A stretch of 64,000 bases of DNA, from positions 1-64,000 of the forward strand of contig JAHJYW010000042.1 of the NCBI GenBank assembly GCA_018827375.1. The letters run 5' to 3'. A program made the position numbers and the translations under genes. The stretch is from Alphaproteobacteria bacterium (GTDB lineage: Bacteria > Pseudomonadota > Alphaproteobacteria > Caulobacterales > Hyphomonadaceae). Shown one piece after another: positions 17,998 to 27,664 of this stretch (positions are counted from its first letter, which is position 1; the number at the start of each line of letters is the position of its first letter). The notes beneath the pieces were generated by a model, which had not been told where the DNA came from, searched no databases, and saw nothing but the letters and a program-made list of their open reading frames with translations.

Positions 17998-19212
17998 CAA
18001 TGTATTCAGGTTGACGATCGGGGTCAGGATCGCGAGGACGATAAACAGAACGATGCCGCCCATGACGAGAAGGACCATAGGCTCCATGAGCGCAACTAAC
18101 GCTTTGGTCTGTGCCCCCAGTTCTTTCTGTTGATCCCTGGCTGTCCGCGCCAAGGCAGGTCCAAGCTCGCCGGATCGTATCGCGCTGGCAACAATTGCCA
18201 GCATCATGGGCGGCATGACGCCGGTTCTTGATAGCGCCAGATCAAGCGCGGTGCCCTCCCCAACGTCATTTGCTGCCAGATGCATACGATTGCTGACATA
18301 GTCGTTGCTCGCGACACCTGCGGCGGTTTTCAGTGCCTCAACCAAGGGGACGCCGGATTGGATAAGTATAGCGAGCGTGCCCGATATTTCAGCAGCCTGC
18401 CGGCGAAGATTGAACGGCCCAAACAAAGGTGCCTTCAAAGACCATCGTCCCCACGCCTGACGGCCTGCCGGTCGTCGCACAGCCCACGCCAAGGCCACAT
18501 AGAGCAGCGTAAGCGCAGCAAGAATACCCAGTCCGAACTGCCTGAGGAAATCCGAAACCGCAATCAGCAAGTCAGTGGATAGCGGCAGGTCCGCGCCTCT
18601 CCGCTGGTAGACCGAGACTACGTCTGGAACGACTTTCGTGAGAAGAAGGACAATCACCGCGCCTGAAACAAGCGCAAGAAAGGCCGGGTAAATGAGCGCG
18701 AGCTGCAGGGTCTGGCGGTTTTCCTGCCTTGTCTCTGTGTAGTCGGCCAGATGCTCCAGAACGATATCGAGGCGACCGGAGGACTCTCCGGCGGCGACGG
18801 AGGAAATGTACTGTCTGGGAAAGACGTTGCCTTGCGCGGACAGGGCCTTTCCCAGGCTGCTGCCGTCAATGATCTGATGCCGGATTTCTGTAAGGACAGT
18901 CTTCGCGCGGGCGGGCAAGTCCTGCCTGGCGACGGCAGCGAGGGCCTCCTCGATCCGGATAGAGTTTGCAATCAGCGATGCGAGCTGTCGTGTGATCAGC
19001 GTCAGTGTCTTGCTGGTGATGGCGCTCCGGAATGTGCGGGTCGGTCTTTTGCGTCCTGCCGCGGACGCTTTTCCTGATGCGAGTGTGATCTGCACTGGCA
19101 AAAGGGCCTTGCTTCTCAATACTTGCCGCGCCTCGACAAGGGTTCCGGCAGTCAGGGTTCCGCTACAGGCCTTTCCGGTGCTGTCGACGGCATTGTAGCG
19201 AAATTGCATCAT
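17986..19212 (-). CDS. gspF: Type II secretion inner-membrane platform protein GspF
   Basis: A 408-residue polytopic platform protein. It has two homologous T2SSF cytoplasmic domains (about residues 70-190 and 275-395), each followed by membrane helices, with the motifs ISSVAAGESSGRLDIVLEHLADY and AIRSGELGPALARTA. It starts with MMQFRYNAVDSTGK, typical for GspF. The start overlaps the gspE stop by four bases. GspF couples the ATPase to pseudopilus assembly. Confidence 0.94.
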   Translation of the reverse strand: MMQFRYNAVDSTGKACSGTLTAGTLVEARQVLRSKALLPVQITLASGKASAAGRKRPTRTFRSAITSKTLTLITRQLASLIANSIRIEEALAAVARQDLPARAKTVLTEIRHQIIDGSSLGKALSAQGNVFPRQYISSVAAGESSGRLDIVLEHLADYTETRQENRQTLQLALIYPAFLALVSGAVIVLLLTKVVPDVVSVYQRRGADLPLSTDLLIAVSDFLRQFGLGILAALTLLYVALAWAVRRPAGRQAWGRWSLKAPLFGPFNLRRQAAEISGTLAILIQSGVPLVEALKTAAGVASNDYVSNRMHLAANDVGEGTALDLALSRTGVMPPMMLAIVASAIRSGELGPALARTARDQQKELGAQTKALVALMEPMVLLVMGGIVLFIVLAILTPIVNLNTLSGV

Positions 19213-20690
19213 GGCTCTATTCCGACGTCGGCTGCGCTCAGCACTTCCTCGACGGTCGTGATGCCTTCCCGGATGCGTGCGGCGCCGTCCATGGACAAGC
19301 TAGGTCCGCGAAGCCGTGCAAGCGCGGTCAGTTCGGATTCCGCCGCACCTGAGTGAATGAGTTTCTCTAGCTCGCCGTCGACCTCGACCACCTCGTAGAT
19401 GGCAGTCCTGCCCCGATATCCGTGACCCGCACAGGCAGGGCAGCCAACGGCGCGAAATACCGGCATGCCAATCGCCGCACCTTTCCCAAGTCGCGACGCC
19501 TCGGTCGTCGTAAGTTCATCGGCGAGCTTGCAGGTGTCGCAAAGCCGCCTCACGAGCCTTTGGGCAATTAGGCCTGACAGGATCGTGGCGAGTAGGTAGC
19601 GATCGACACCCATGTCGACGAGGCGGGTGATACTTGCGATCGCGCTAGTCGTGTGCAGGGTTGACAAGACAAGGTGACCGGATGTCGTCGCCCTGACGGC
19701 CGCGGATGCGGTTTCGGGATCCCGGATCTCACCGATCAGGATAACGTTAGGATCCTGTCGCATAAGAACGCGAACGCCTTCTGCGAAAGTGACTCCCTTA
19801 TGAGGATTGACCTGCATCTGGCCGATACCGTCAAAAGCATACTCAATGGGGTCTTCGACCGTCATGATATTCCGCGAGCGGTCATTGAGGTAGGTGATTG
19901 CCGAATAGAGCGTTGTCGTCTTGCCCGACCCGGTCGGCCCAGTCACAAGTATCATGCCGCCTGGCTTGGCCAGAAGGCGTTCTGTGACTGAGTGATCGCG
20001 ATGCGTCATTCCTAGTTGGGTGAGATTGAACTTTGCCGTGGTCCTGTCGAGTAGTCGCAAAACGACACGTTCCCCGTACTGGGAGGGGATTGTGGAGACG
20101 CGTACATCAACTTCATGTCCGCCGACGTTCAGGGTTACGCGGCCATCATGCGGCTTGCGTTTTTCCGCGATATCCAGACCGGCCATTACCTTGATGCGGC
20201 TCACGAGCATGGGCGCCAGGTTGCGTTTCGGTTCGATACGGTCGCGAAGCACACCGTCTATCCGGAACCGTATGACAAGCCGTGTCTCGTGCGGCTCGAT
20301 ATGAATGTCGGATGCTTTTTCGCGGATCGCTTCGGAGAGGAGCGCATTGATGAGTTGTACGACAGGGGCATTCGCGCGGTCATCTAGAATGTCTTCAGAC
20401 GCAGCTGCATCATCAGCCAGCGCTGCGAGATCGGAGTTCGATTCCGCCGCAAGGTCTGCAGCCCGGCTGGCGCTTGATTTGTAGGTTTCTGCTAGAGCCA
20501 GCTCGAAATCTGAAGCACTTAGCTGCTCGAACGCATCGATCCGCCCGGAGAGCCTCTGGCATTCGAGCAATGTTGGCACACTCATTTTGTCGCGGTGAAG
20601 CAATGTAATACCAGAAGTCCGATCACCTGAGAGAATGGCACCAGACCGGAGCGCAAAAGCATAGGGAAGGCGCGCACATTCTTGCGTCAT
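19209..20690 (-). CDS. gspE: Type II secretion ATPase GspE
   Basis: A 493-residue secretion ATPase that drives pseudopilus extension from the cytoplasmic face. It has an N-terminal domain that binds GspL, then Walker A GPTGSGKTTTLY, the Asp box (IMTVEDPIEY), Walker B ILIGEIRDPETA, and the His box (TSGHLVLSTLHTTSA). A zinc-binding pair CDTC and CPAC lies near residues 385-425, as in type II but not all type IV pilus ATPases. All catalytic motifs are intact. It sits between gspM and gspF with four-base overlaps on both sides. Confidence 0.96.
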   Translation of the reverse strand: MTQECARLPYAFALRSGAILSGDRTSGITLLHRDKMSVPTLLECQRLSGRIDAFEQLSASDFELALAETYKSSASRAADLAAESNSDLAALADDAAASEDILDDRANAPVVQLINALLSEAIREKASDIHIEPHETRLVIRFRIDGVLRDRIEPKRNLAPMLVSRIKVMAGLDIAEKRKPHDGRVTLNVGGHEVDVRVSTIPSQYGERVVLRLLDRTTAKFNLTQLGMTHRDHSVTERLLAKPGGMILVTGPTGSGKTTTLYSAITYLNDRSRNIMTVEDPIEYAFDGIGQMQVNPHKGVTFAEGVRVLMRQDPNVILIGEIRDPETASAAVRATTSGHLVLSTLHTTSAIASITRLVDMGVDRYLLATILSGLIAQRLVRRLCDTCKLADELTTTEASRLGKGAAIGMPVFRAVGCPACAGHGYRGRTAIYEVVEVDGELEKLIHSGAAESELTALARLRGPSLSMDGAARIREGITTVEEVLSAADVGIEP

Positions 20691-21172
20691 GGGGCCTCCA
20701 GAGTCATTTGCGCTGAGACCGTGCCAGGCTCCGGCAGGCGTGAGATTTCAGCGTCAATGACGCTGATTGAATGGTCACGTGAAAGGGTTTCCAGCCAGGA
20801 CATCATCTGTGCGAAATCTGCCAGCTCAAATTCGACAACGACTTGATTGGCGGACTGCTCAATTCTCTGAATAGGCAGTTTTCGCGCCGACGCCGTCGCG
20901 GAAACGATCTCGCGCAGGCTTGAGGTATGGACACCACCGGCCGACGGAAGGCCAACTTCGCCAGGAAGAGCTGAGAGCGTTGAGCGAGCAGATTCAATGC
21001 GGGCGATGTGCGTGACCGTATCCGCACGCGTAGTCTGTAGGGGTGACCAGACAAGGGTCCACCAAGTTACAACAGCCAGAAGACCGGCAGCAGACGCGAG
21101 CAGCCATTGGTCTCTGGTCGACTTCGTTCGCCACCAAGCCGTCATTTTAGAGAGGCTAGTGTCCCCGCTCAT
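20687..21172 (-). CDS. gspM: Type II secretion protein GspM
   Basis: A 161-residue bitopic protein with a short cytoplasmic N-terminus, one membrane segment near residues 24-42 (WLLASAAGLLAVVTWWTLVW) and a periplasmic ferredoxin-like domain, matching the GspM family. Sequence similarity in this family is low, so the call rests on topology, size and position between gspL and gspE. It would partner GspL to anchor the ATPase at the membrane. Confidence 0.85.
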   Translation of the reverse strand: MSGDTSLSKMTAWWRTKSTRDQWLLASAAGLLAVVTWWTLVWSPLQTTRADTVTHIARIESARSTLSALPGEVGLPSAGGVHTSSLREIVSATASARKLPIQRIEQSANQVVVEFELADFAQMMSWLETLSRDHSISVIDAEISRLPEPGTVSAQMTLEAP

Positions 21173-22281
21173 CGGAATCCGTCTTTTGCCATGATAGAAA
21201 GGAGGCCTTCGGCGCCACCAGGTACAACGGTCGCCGCACCCAGTTCTGCCGTGATGCCTGATTGGGCGAGGCGGGAACTGAGCGACTGAAACGTGTCGAG
21301 ACTATCTGTCTCGACATTGAGATCGAGGCGGTTCCCAGCTTGCTCAAAGGCCATGTCCTGGACAGAAACCGTTGTTTCGTCCTTGAGTGCCAGGCTTGTG
21401 GCAGACAGCGTCGAGATGAATGTATCCGCTCGCCGGCCAGGGGCATTGCTGCTCAGTGAATCTATCGTTGCCATAAGGGCTGTCCCGGCTGGCGCATTGG
21501 GAAACCGGATACGAAAGTCCTCAATAAGTCGGGCTTCTCTTGTGTGAGCAACATGCTGCAGCGCGAGCGCATCGGCACCGGAGATCACTGTAGTGGCGGA
21601 GACGATTGCGAGTGTCAGCGCAGCCGCTACGCGGATGCTTCGAACTGTATTGCTCGCGCCAGGCGCAAACGCTCCCTGCCGCAGGTCAAGAAGAGTGCTG
21701 CGGTCTGGCCAAACTAAACTCTCAGCGTAGGTGAGCGCGTCAGCCCGACCGCTTTCGTCGATAATGATCCGGCATTCCGGCGAACCCTCCGCCAGAGCAA
21801 AGACAGGCAACAGCCCTTTTGCCGTGGCAAACCCGGAGCCATCGGGGAGGCGTACAAGCACGCGATCAGCGAGGCTCGCGACGTGCCAGACATCCTGGGG
21901 GGGGATTGGTAGGATCAGGACATCCGGAACTATCATGACCTGACGTGTACTTGCGTCGGTCAAAACCCATTGTGCCACCCGTTCAATATTGACCGCGCAA
22001 GCGAGATATCGCCCGTCTTCCAGCCTGCTTCCAATTGCGAAATGAGTCTGCTCAATCGGTTCGCCCAGCAAAGGCTCCATCGCAAATGGCAGACTGGCTT
22101 TTCTTTGGTCAGCGCGTTTCAGCGGGAGGGCAACGGCTGCAAGCCTCACGCGCTCGGTCGGGACGAAGACGATATCGGGATCGGACATGATCGCGAGATT
22201 CAATTTATATGACCGTAAACCCGCAGGCTCTGCGAACGCGCAGTCGTCCGCTGGTTCTGCAACGATGTCCGAGCTTTGCAT
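21169..22281 (-). CDS. gspL: Type II secretion protein GspL
   Basis: About 370 residues: a cytoplasmic actin-like domain that recruits GspE, one membrane segment near residue 215 (AAALTLAIVSATTVISG), and a periplasmic ferredoxin-like domain. I took the ATG at 22281, with GGAAGG upstream; a GTG at 22299 is also open. It is the first gene of the minus-strand block and is divergent from gspG across fewer than 60 bases, so the two blocks share one short control region. Confidence 0.86.
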   Translation of the reverse strand: MQSSDIVAEPADDCAFAEPAGLRSYKLNLAIMSDPDIVFVPTERVRLAAVALPLKRADQRKASLPFAMEPLLGEPIEQTHFAIGSRLEDGRYLACAVNIERVAQWVLTDASTRQVMIVPDVLILPIPPQDVWHVASLADRVLVRLPDGSGFATAKGLLPVFALAEGSPECRIIIDESGRADALTYAESLVWPDRSTLLDLRQGAFAPGASNTVRSIRVAAALTLAIVSATTVISGADALALQHVAHTREARLIEDFRIRFPNAPAGTALMATIDSLSSNAPGRRADTFISTLSATSLALKDETTVSVQDMAFEQAGNRLDLNVETDSLDTFQSLSSRLAQSGITAELGAATVVPGGAEGLLSIMAKDGFR

Positions 22282-22337
22282 CCTGAGCTGACCTTCCACC
22301 GTATCTGTTCCGTCAAGAGGATTTCAGACCAGATACG

Positions 22338-22817
22338 ATGGAGATCAGCGTAACGATGCGACCCCAAGCGACCCATGTACAGACGCTGCTTCCGAAGGAT
22401 GCGGGGCTGTCTCTCATTGAGACATTGATTGTATTGGTCATCATCGGACTCGTGTCGGCGATGATCGTACCCAAAGTAATTGGTCGGCCGGACGAAGCCC
22501 GGATAACCGTCGCTCGTAACGATATTGCGGCCATCGCGTCAGCCTTGAAAATGTATCGGCTCGACAACCGCGCTTATCCATCAACAGCCCAGGGGCTGTC
22601 AGCGCTTGTCGAGCGTCCCTCAGGTTCCCCTCAGCCTGCCAACTGGCACCCGGAAGGGTATCTGGACGAGGCTCCTAAAGACCCTTGGGGTAACTTTTAT
22701 GAGTACAAGTCCCCCGGCGAAAAAGGGGGATTTGATCTTCTCTCGTTCGGTGCGGATGGAAAAGTGGGCGGCGAGGGCCAGGACGCCGACATCCTGATCC
22801 AGCATGGGGCGCGATAG
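22338..22817 (+). CDS. gspG: Type II secretion major pseudopilin GspG
   Basis: The major pseudopilin, up to 159 residues. The prepilin peptidase site is G/LSLIETLIVLVIIGLVSA: Leu rather than Phe at +1, Glu at +5. The C-terminal part has the GspG hallmarks YRLDNRAYPSTAQGLSALVE, DPWGNFYEYKSPG and the calcium-site region LLSFGADGKVGGEGQDADI. The start may be 22338 or the in-frame ATG at 22356. It opens the plus-strand block gspG-I-C-D. No gspH is found between it and gspI, where it usually lies. Confidence 0.95.
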   Translation: MEISVTMRPQATHVQTLLPKDAGLSLIETLIVLVIIGLVSAMIVPKVIGRPDEARITVARNDIAAIASALKMYRLDNRAYPSTAQGLSALVERPSGSPQPANWHPEGYLDEAPKDPWGNFYEYKSPGEKGGFDLLSFGADGKVGGEGQDADILIQHGAR

Positions 22818-22819
22818 AC

Positions 22820-23218
22820 GTGCGGAATCCAGGGCTCCCTACACCAGTCGATCTGCCTGCGAATGCGGGGTTCAGCCTTATCGAAGTGCTGGTCGCATTG
22901 ACCGTGCTCTCAATAGCCGGTGTAGCCTTCATTCGGGTTGCGCAAAGTCATATTGAAACTGTCGATCGTCTCGAAGTTCGAATGCTCTCTAATATCGTGG
23001 CGCAGAATACGCTCGTGGAACTTCGGCTCGATCCTTCACGCATTAACGCTGCGCCATCGCGTGTGCAGATGGCTGATCGCACCTGGCTAGTAACCGTCGC
23101 TTCCAAAGCTTCCAGCGATCCCGATCTCGCCGAAGTCAGTATCTCGGTCTCCGAAGACGGGGGAGCCGGGGCGGAATCGCTACTCAATGCCTTCGTCGAT
23201 ACGGCTGGCCCCTCATGA
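22820..23218 (+). CDS. gspI: Type II secretion minor pseudopilin GspI
   Basis: A 132-residue minor pseudopilin with leader and cleavage motif G/FSLIEVLVALTVLSIAGVAF, Glu at +5, and the GspI-like AQNTLVELRLDP segment after the helix. The start is a GTG at 22820, two bases after the gspG stop. GspI usually nucleates the tip complex with GspJ and GspK; here those two are encoded about 6 kb away on the other strand. Confidence 0.88.
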   Translation: MRNPGLPTPVDLPANAGFSLIEVLVALTVLSIAGVAFIRVAQSHIETVDRLEVRMLSNIVAQNTLVELRLDPSRINAAPSRVQMADRTWLVTVASKASSDPDLAEVSISVSEDGGAGAESLLNAFVDTAGPS

Positions 23219-24057
23219 AATCCTCGCCATTCCTTTGGGCTATATGGGTAGCCGGCGGAGCGGGCGTGATGTTTGCGCTCTACAATCTCTCCGAGTTGAC
23301 ATGGCACGCCTTGGGTTTCGTCAACCTGCCAGCAAGCAAATCAATGACCGCTGCAGGCCCATACAGCTCCGCCCATGAGACGCCCGACATTACGCCGATA
23401 CTTGCCTGGGCGCCTTTCGGACGACGTATCGAACTCGCTAACAACGGGGCATCGCAGGCAAGCCTCAACATCAAGTCCCTGAAATTGCTTGCCGTCCGGG
23501 TTTCTGAAGGCGCGTCGCGGTCAACCGCCACGATATCGGTGGAAGGGCGCCCGGCAGAGATTTTCCGGGTCGGCGATACTGTGAGCCAGGGCATAACTCT
23601 CAATGAGGTCAAGCAGCGTGGTGTGGTGCTTGATGTAAACGGAAAATCCGCAGATCTCGGTTTCGAGACGATAGGTGGCCCAGAGCGTGCGAACATCCTG
23701 CAGGTGGATGCGGATGCCTCAGGGGAACGGCGCCAAGGCACGATTTCACCCGTACCTTCGGCGGAAGAGATCATTGATGCATACCGTCAGCAGATTGCGT
23801 CTGATCCGGCAGGCCTTGTACGTCGCTTCAGTCTACAGCCATCACCTGAAGGCTATGTCGTTGGGGAAAATCCCCCAGTCGTTCTGCTTGCCGCCGGACT
23901 TCAACCAGGCGACCGGGTGACGCGTGTGAATGGGGCCCCCGTTGGAAACGTTTCGTCTGACAGTCGCCTGTTTGAAACCGTGATTGCATCCGGGAGTGCG
24001 CGCGTCGAGGTCGACCGGAACGGTCGAGCAATCATTCTTACCTTTCCGCTTCAATAG
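23215..24057 (+). CDS. gspC: Type II secretion protein GspC
   Basis: A 280-residue inner-membrane protein with one N-terminal membrane segment (about residues 5-22), a periplasmic homology region near 90-165 (ISVEGRPAEIFRVGDTV) that contacts the secretin, and a C-terminal PDZ-like domain (GLQPGDRVTRVNGAPV) linked to substrate recognition. Overlaps the gspI stop by four bases and precedes gspD, the standard arrangement. Confidence 0.9.
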   Translation: MKSSPFLWAIWVAGGAGVMFALYNLSELTWHALGFVNLPASKSMTAAGPYSSAHETPDITPILAWAPFGRRIELANNGASQASLNIKSLKLLAVRVSEGASRSTATISVEGRPAEIFRVGDTVSQGITLNEVKQRGVVLDVNGKSADLGFETIGGPERANILQVDADASGERRQGTISPVPSAEEIIDAYRQQIASDPAGLVRRFSLQPSPEGYVVGENPPVVLLAAGLQPGDRVTRVNGAPVGNVSSDSRLFETVIASGSARVEVDRNGRAIILTFPLQ

Positions 24058-24067
24058 GGATAACCTG

Positions 24068-26107
24068 ATGAGCCGTCGACTGACCCTTTTGATACTTGTG
24101 ATGCTACTCGCGCCTATCGCAGCGGTGCATGCGGAAGACCTTCTGCAACAGGCCAAGGTTGAGACCAGCCCGGGATCCACATTTCTATTGAATGCGCGCG
24201 ACGTGGATATCGCAGTCTTTGCTGATGACGTCGCCACGGTCACCGGCCGGACGTTGATCCTGGACCCGGCCGTTCGTGGGAAGGTGACGGTTATTTCGCA
24301 GGAACCGTTGGATGCAGACGGCGTGTGGACGCTGTTTCAGTCTGTCTTGCGCGTCCAAGGGTTTGCCGCCATCCGGTCTGGCGGTTCATGGAGGATAATA
24401 CCTCAGGCAGAGGCGCGGCAAGGCGGACCTATTGCGGGTTCCACTGGCGCGCGTGATGCTGACCTCGTTACGCGCCTGATCCGTCTGGATAATCTTGCCG
24501 CGACAGAGGCCGCAACAGCTCTGAAGCCGTTCCTGTCGGCGTCGGGCTCTGTTGAACCTTTCAGTCGGCCCAATTCGTTGATCGTAACGGGTTATGCTGA
24601 TGATATTTCACGCGTTGAATCGCTTGTCAGGCAACTGGATGGCGGCGCAAGCGATTCCATGACGGTAATCCAGTTGTCGAACGCCAGCGCACCTGACGCG
24701 GCTGCGATGCTTGAGCGCTTGCTTGGTGGAGCCGGGAAGGGGCCAAGCATCGCTGCTGACGTCCGGAGCAACCAGTTGTTTGTGCGGGGGAATCCGAAAG
24801 AACTCGATGAGGCGCGGCGACTGGCATCGGATCTGGATAAAGGTGGTGGCGCGGCAATTACCACGCGTGTTTTCCGTCTCAGCAATAGTGATGCGGAGGC
24901 GGTGGTCGAGGTTCTGCGCGGCGCTGTTGGTGCAGGCGCGCCGGTCACCAATCCTGTAGCCCGCAGCCTTGTGGACAATGACAGGCCAGCCTATGGGGCT
25001 GGCTATCCGACGCTCGCGTCCAACCCTGCGACCGGCGGCGCAAAGGCTTCAAGCCGGTTCGATTCGGAAGCGAACCCACCGGCACTCGGCTTTGGCGTCG
25101 GGGGTGCAGAGAGCGAACTGAGCCTGCAGGCCGCGACAGACATAAACGCTATCGTGGTGCGCGGCACATCCGGGCAGATTGCCGAAGTAGAGGGTTTGAT
25201 AGGGGATCTGGATGTCCGGCGCCCACAGGTCGTGATCGAAGCGGCTATTGTCGAAATCACAGGTGATGCAGCTGAACAGTTTGGCGTACAACTGGGCATA
25301 GGCGACGCCGCCCCCCGAGGCGGAGCTGCAGCTGTTTCATTTTCGGATCAGGGACTGTCCCTTCGCCGCATTCTATCCATTCTGGGCGCCCCGGTCGCGA
25401 CCGGCTTGACGGAAGACGGATTGAGCGCCGGGATCGGCGTGAACGACGATTTCGGTCTTCTCGTTCAGGCGTTTGGATCGTCAACCAAGGCGAACCTTCT
25501 CTCGACACCTAGCATTACAACACTGGACAACCAGCCTGCAGAGATTGTGGTCGGACAGAATGTTCCCTTCCGTACCGGATCTTTCACCACGACAGGCAAT
25601 TCGACAAATCCATTCACCACGATTGAGCGGGAAGATGTCGGCATCACATTGCGCGTTTCTCCGCGCATCTATGATGGAGATGTCGTGCGTCTTGATGTCA
25701 GCCAGGAAGTCTCATCCCTCGTTAATTCCGTAGTCCCCGGCGCGTCTGACCTCATTACAAATAGGCGCAGCATCCAGACGACCGTCCTTGCGGACAATGG
25801 CAGCGTGGTCGTGCTGGGTGGATTGATAACGGACGACAGGATTTCGGCCGAAAGCAAGGTGCCTGTGCTGGGCGACGTTCCGCTCGTCGGCAATCTGTTC
25901 AAGAATAAGTCCGAAAGCGGGACCCGCCGAACACTTTTCGTGTTTTTGCGGCCAACGATCATCCGCAGCCGCGAGGAACTTGACCAATTGGCCGCTGATC
26001 GGATGAGGGATTTGAACCAGGCATCAGCCTCACTGGAAAATCGCGAAAGCCTTCTGATAAGCGGGAACAGCACGCCTCGCGTCATCGGCGTAGACAAGAT
26101 CTATTAG
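24068..26107 (+). CDS. gspD: Type II secretion outer-membrane secretin GspD
   Basis: A 679-residue secretin that forms the outer-membrane gate. It has a Sec signal peptide ending in AAVHA, an N0 domain, three N1-N3 (KH-like) repeats with the signature NSLIVTGYADDI and related NAIVVRG, and the C-terminal secretin domain with VGQNVPFRTGSF and the lip/signature region VPVLGDVPLVGNLFKNKSESGTRRTLFVFLRP. I took the ATG at 24068 because it begins the signal peptide and follows gspC by ten bases. It ends the plus-strand gsp operon. Confidence 0.95.
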   Translation: MSRRLTLLILVMLLAPIAAVHAEDLLQQAKVETSPGSTFLLNARDVDIAVFADDVATVTGRTLILDPAVRGKVTVISQEPLDADGVWTLFQSVLRVQGFAAIRSGGSWRIIPQAEARQGGPIAGSTGARDADLVTRLIRLDNLAATEAATALKPFLSASGSVEPFSRPNSLIVTGYADDISRVESLVRQLDGGASDSMTVIQLSNASAPDAAAMLERLLGGAGKGPSIAADVRSNQLFVRGNPKELDEARRLASDLDKGGGAAITTRVFRLSNSDAEAVVEVLRGAVGAGAPVTNPVARSLVDNDRPAYGAGYPTLASNPATGGAKASSRFDSEANPPALGFGVGGAESELSLQAATDINAIVVRGTSGQIAEVEGLIGDLDVRRPQVVIEAAIVEITGDAAEQFGVQLGIGDAAPRGGAAAVSFSDQGLSLRRILSILGAPVATGLTEDGLSAGIGVNDDFGLLVQAFGSSTKANLLSTPSITTLDNQPAEIVVGQNVPFRTGSFTTTGNSTNPFTTIEREDVGITLRVSPRIYDGDVVRLDVSQEVSSLVNSVVPGASDLITNRRSIQTTVLADNGSVVVLGGLITDDRISAESKVPVLGDVPLVGNLFKNKSESGTRRTLFVFLRPTIIRSREELDQLAADRMRDLNQASASLENRESLLISGNSTPRVIGVDKIY

Positions 26108-26225
26108 GCGCATCCCTGACCCTTTTCCGTTTCGAGAAGGGAGAAATTTCGAGTTTCGGTCATCCAGTCAGCCACATCGTACGTAAACTATACCACATAC
26201 AATAATAAATAGTGGGACGTTGGAG

Positions 26226-26804
26226 ATGGATGGCGAGCGCGAACGTGAAAACGAAGTCCTCAAGAAAGCTTTGATTCGCTCGGCTGAGGGGGACAGGCAG
26301 GCATTCTCAAGGGTCTACGAGCTTACAGCGCCCCGATTGTCGGCGATCGTAATGGGAATCGTGAGTTGCGAAGAAACAACGAATGACGTGCTTCAGCGCG
26401 CATACCTTTCGATATGGCAGAACGCGGGAAAGTATGACGCCCAGAGGGCAAACCCTTTTACCTGGATGCTGGTCATCATGCGAAACCGGGCCATTGATGC
26501 GCTGAGGGCTCGCGCACGCTTTCACGCCACGGAGGAACTGGACGAGGGCGTTGAGGATGATGGGCTGAGACCAGAAGCGTCCGCCCGGTTTGAGCAGGTG
26601 GGCAGGTTGCTGACGGAAATGATCGGAAACTTGCCCGCCAACATGGAGGCTGCGATCATGCTACAGGTCGTCCATGGTTATACTTGCCGGGAAATTGGCG
26701 ATCAGCTGAATCAGTCTCCCCATACCGTGAAGAGCTGGATCCGGCGTGGACTCGAGCGCATGCGCAACGAAATGCCTTATGCGACAAGCGCCGCCGCTAT
26801 TTAG
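26226..26804 (+). CDS. ECF-type RNA polymerase sigma factor
   Basis: About 192 residues with sigma-70 region 2 (VYELTAPRLSAIV through NPFTWMLVIMRNRAIDALRAR) and region 4 (LPANMEAAIMLQVVHGYTCREIGDQLNQSPHTVKSWIRRGLERMR). It lacks regions 1 and 3, as ECF factors do. The start may be the ATG at 26226 or the TTG at 26220. No anti-sigma factor gene is beside it: downstream is the convergent TetR gene. It lies about 110 bases after gspD, but no promoter motif I can see links it to the secretion genes. Confidence 0.92.
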   Translation: MDGERERENEVLKKALIRSAEGDRQAFSRVYELTAPRLSAIVMGIVSCEETTNDVLQRAYLSIWQNAGKYDAQRANPFTWMLVIMRNRAIDALRARARFHATEELDEGVEDDGLRPEASARFEQVGRLLTEMIGNLPANMEAAIMLQVVHGYTCREIGDQLNQSPHTVKSWIRRGLERMRNEMPYATSAAAI

Positions 26805-26895
26805 CTCCAATGTTAATGCTCCAGGCCTTTACTACAGGGCTTTCGCGCAAACGGCCTGCAGGCCAAAGTAAGGTCTGCTTGATGCCTCGAGATTA

Positions 26896-27516
26896 TCAGA
26901 TTCCATTGAGCTTGGGTCGCCCGAGCCGATGGTAGAGAAGATTCAAAAGTGTGGCCTTGAAACGTTTCAAAACGCGAATGTCAGTAATGCTTTTGCCGTA
27001 AGACCAGAGTCCCTGGCTGGACGTCACGAGAAATTCCGCAATTTCGGAGATTTCACCTTTATCGATCGGATTACCGCTGGCGCTGGTCGCCTGTCTGATG
27101 GCCTTTGCGAAGGCAGATTTCAGCTGCGCACTGTGTGCGTTCACGATCCGCAGTGCATCTGCATGCTGAGGAGCGAGTTCCGTCATTGTGTTGGCGATGA
27201 AGCATCCCGGGCCCGGCATCCCGCGATTTTCATGGAGCGCGATGAAATAGTCGAAATAGGCCTCAATTGATTTGAGACCGTTGCTGCCCGACGTCAGGAT
27301 TTGTATTGCCGGGTCCGCGAAGCGGGCGCGATATGCCTCGAGACAAGCTAGAAACAGTTCTTCCTTTCCACCGAAATCCGAATAAATGCCGCCCCGGCCG
27401 ACGCCGCTGGAGGCAACCAGGTCTTCAATGGACGTGGCATTGAAGCCGTTCTCCCAAAACACACCCATAGCGCTTGAGATTAGGTCATCCCTGGATTTCG
27501 AACGGGGTCTTGGCAT
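26896..27516 (-). CDS. TetR-family transcriptional repressor
   Basis: A 206-residue regulator. The N-terminal helix-turn-helix (residues about 10-56) contains SAMGVFWENGFNATSIEDLVASSGVGRGGIYSDFGGKEELF. The C-terminal ligand-binding part has GCFIANTMTEL, common in the AcrR/TetR_C_16-like group. It is divergent from the SDR-to-MFS operon, with a palindrome in the shared intergenic region (27665-27680), so it probably represses that operon and is released by its substrate. This is inference from position. Confidence 0.92.
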   Translation of the reverse strand: MPRPRSKSRDDLISSAMGVFWENGFNATSIEDLVASSGVGRGGIYSDFGGKEELFLACLEAYRARFADPAIQILTSGSNGLKSIEAYFDYFIALHENRGMPGPGCFIANTMTELAPQHADALRIVNAHSAQLKSAFAKAIRQATSASGNPIDKGEISEIAEFLVTSSQGLWSYGKSITDIRVLKRFKATLLNLLYHRLGRPKLNGI

Positions 27517-27664
27517 TGAGATTTCCTGTGATGGCTAGAGATTATTGATCTGGCATTTCTAATACTGAGACTAAGCGGCGATGAATACCGCGCACTGACA
27601 GACAATGCTTTTTACTTTTCTCGTTGCCGGTTGACTCGCCCCATAGACAAATGCATCCATGTAG

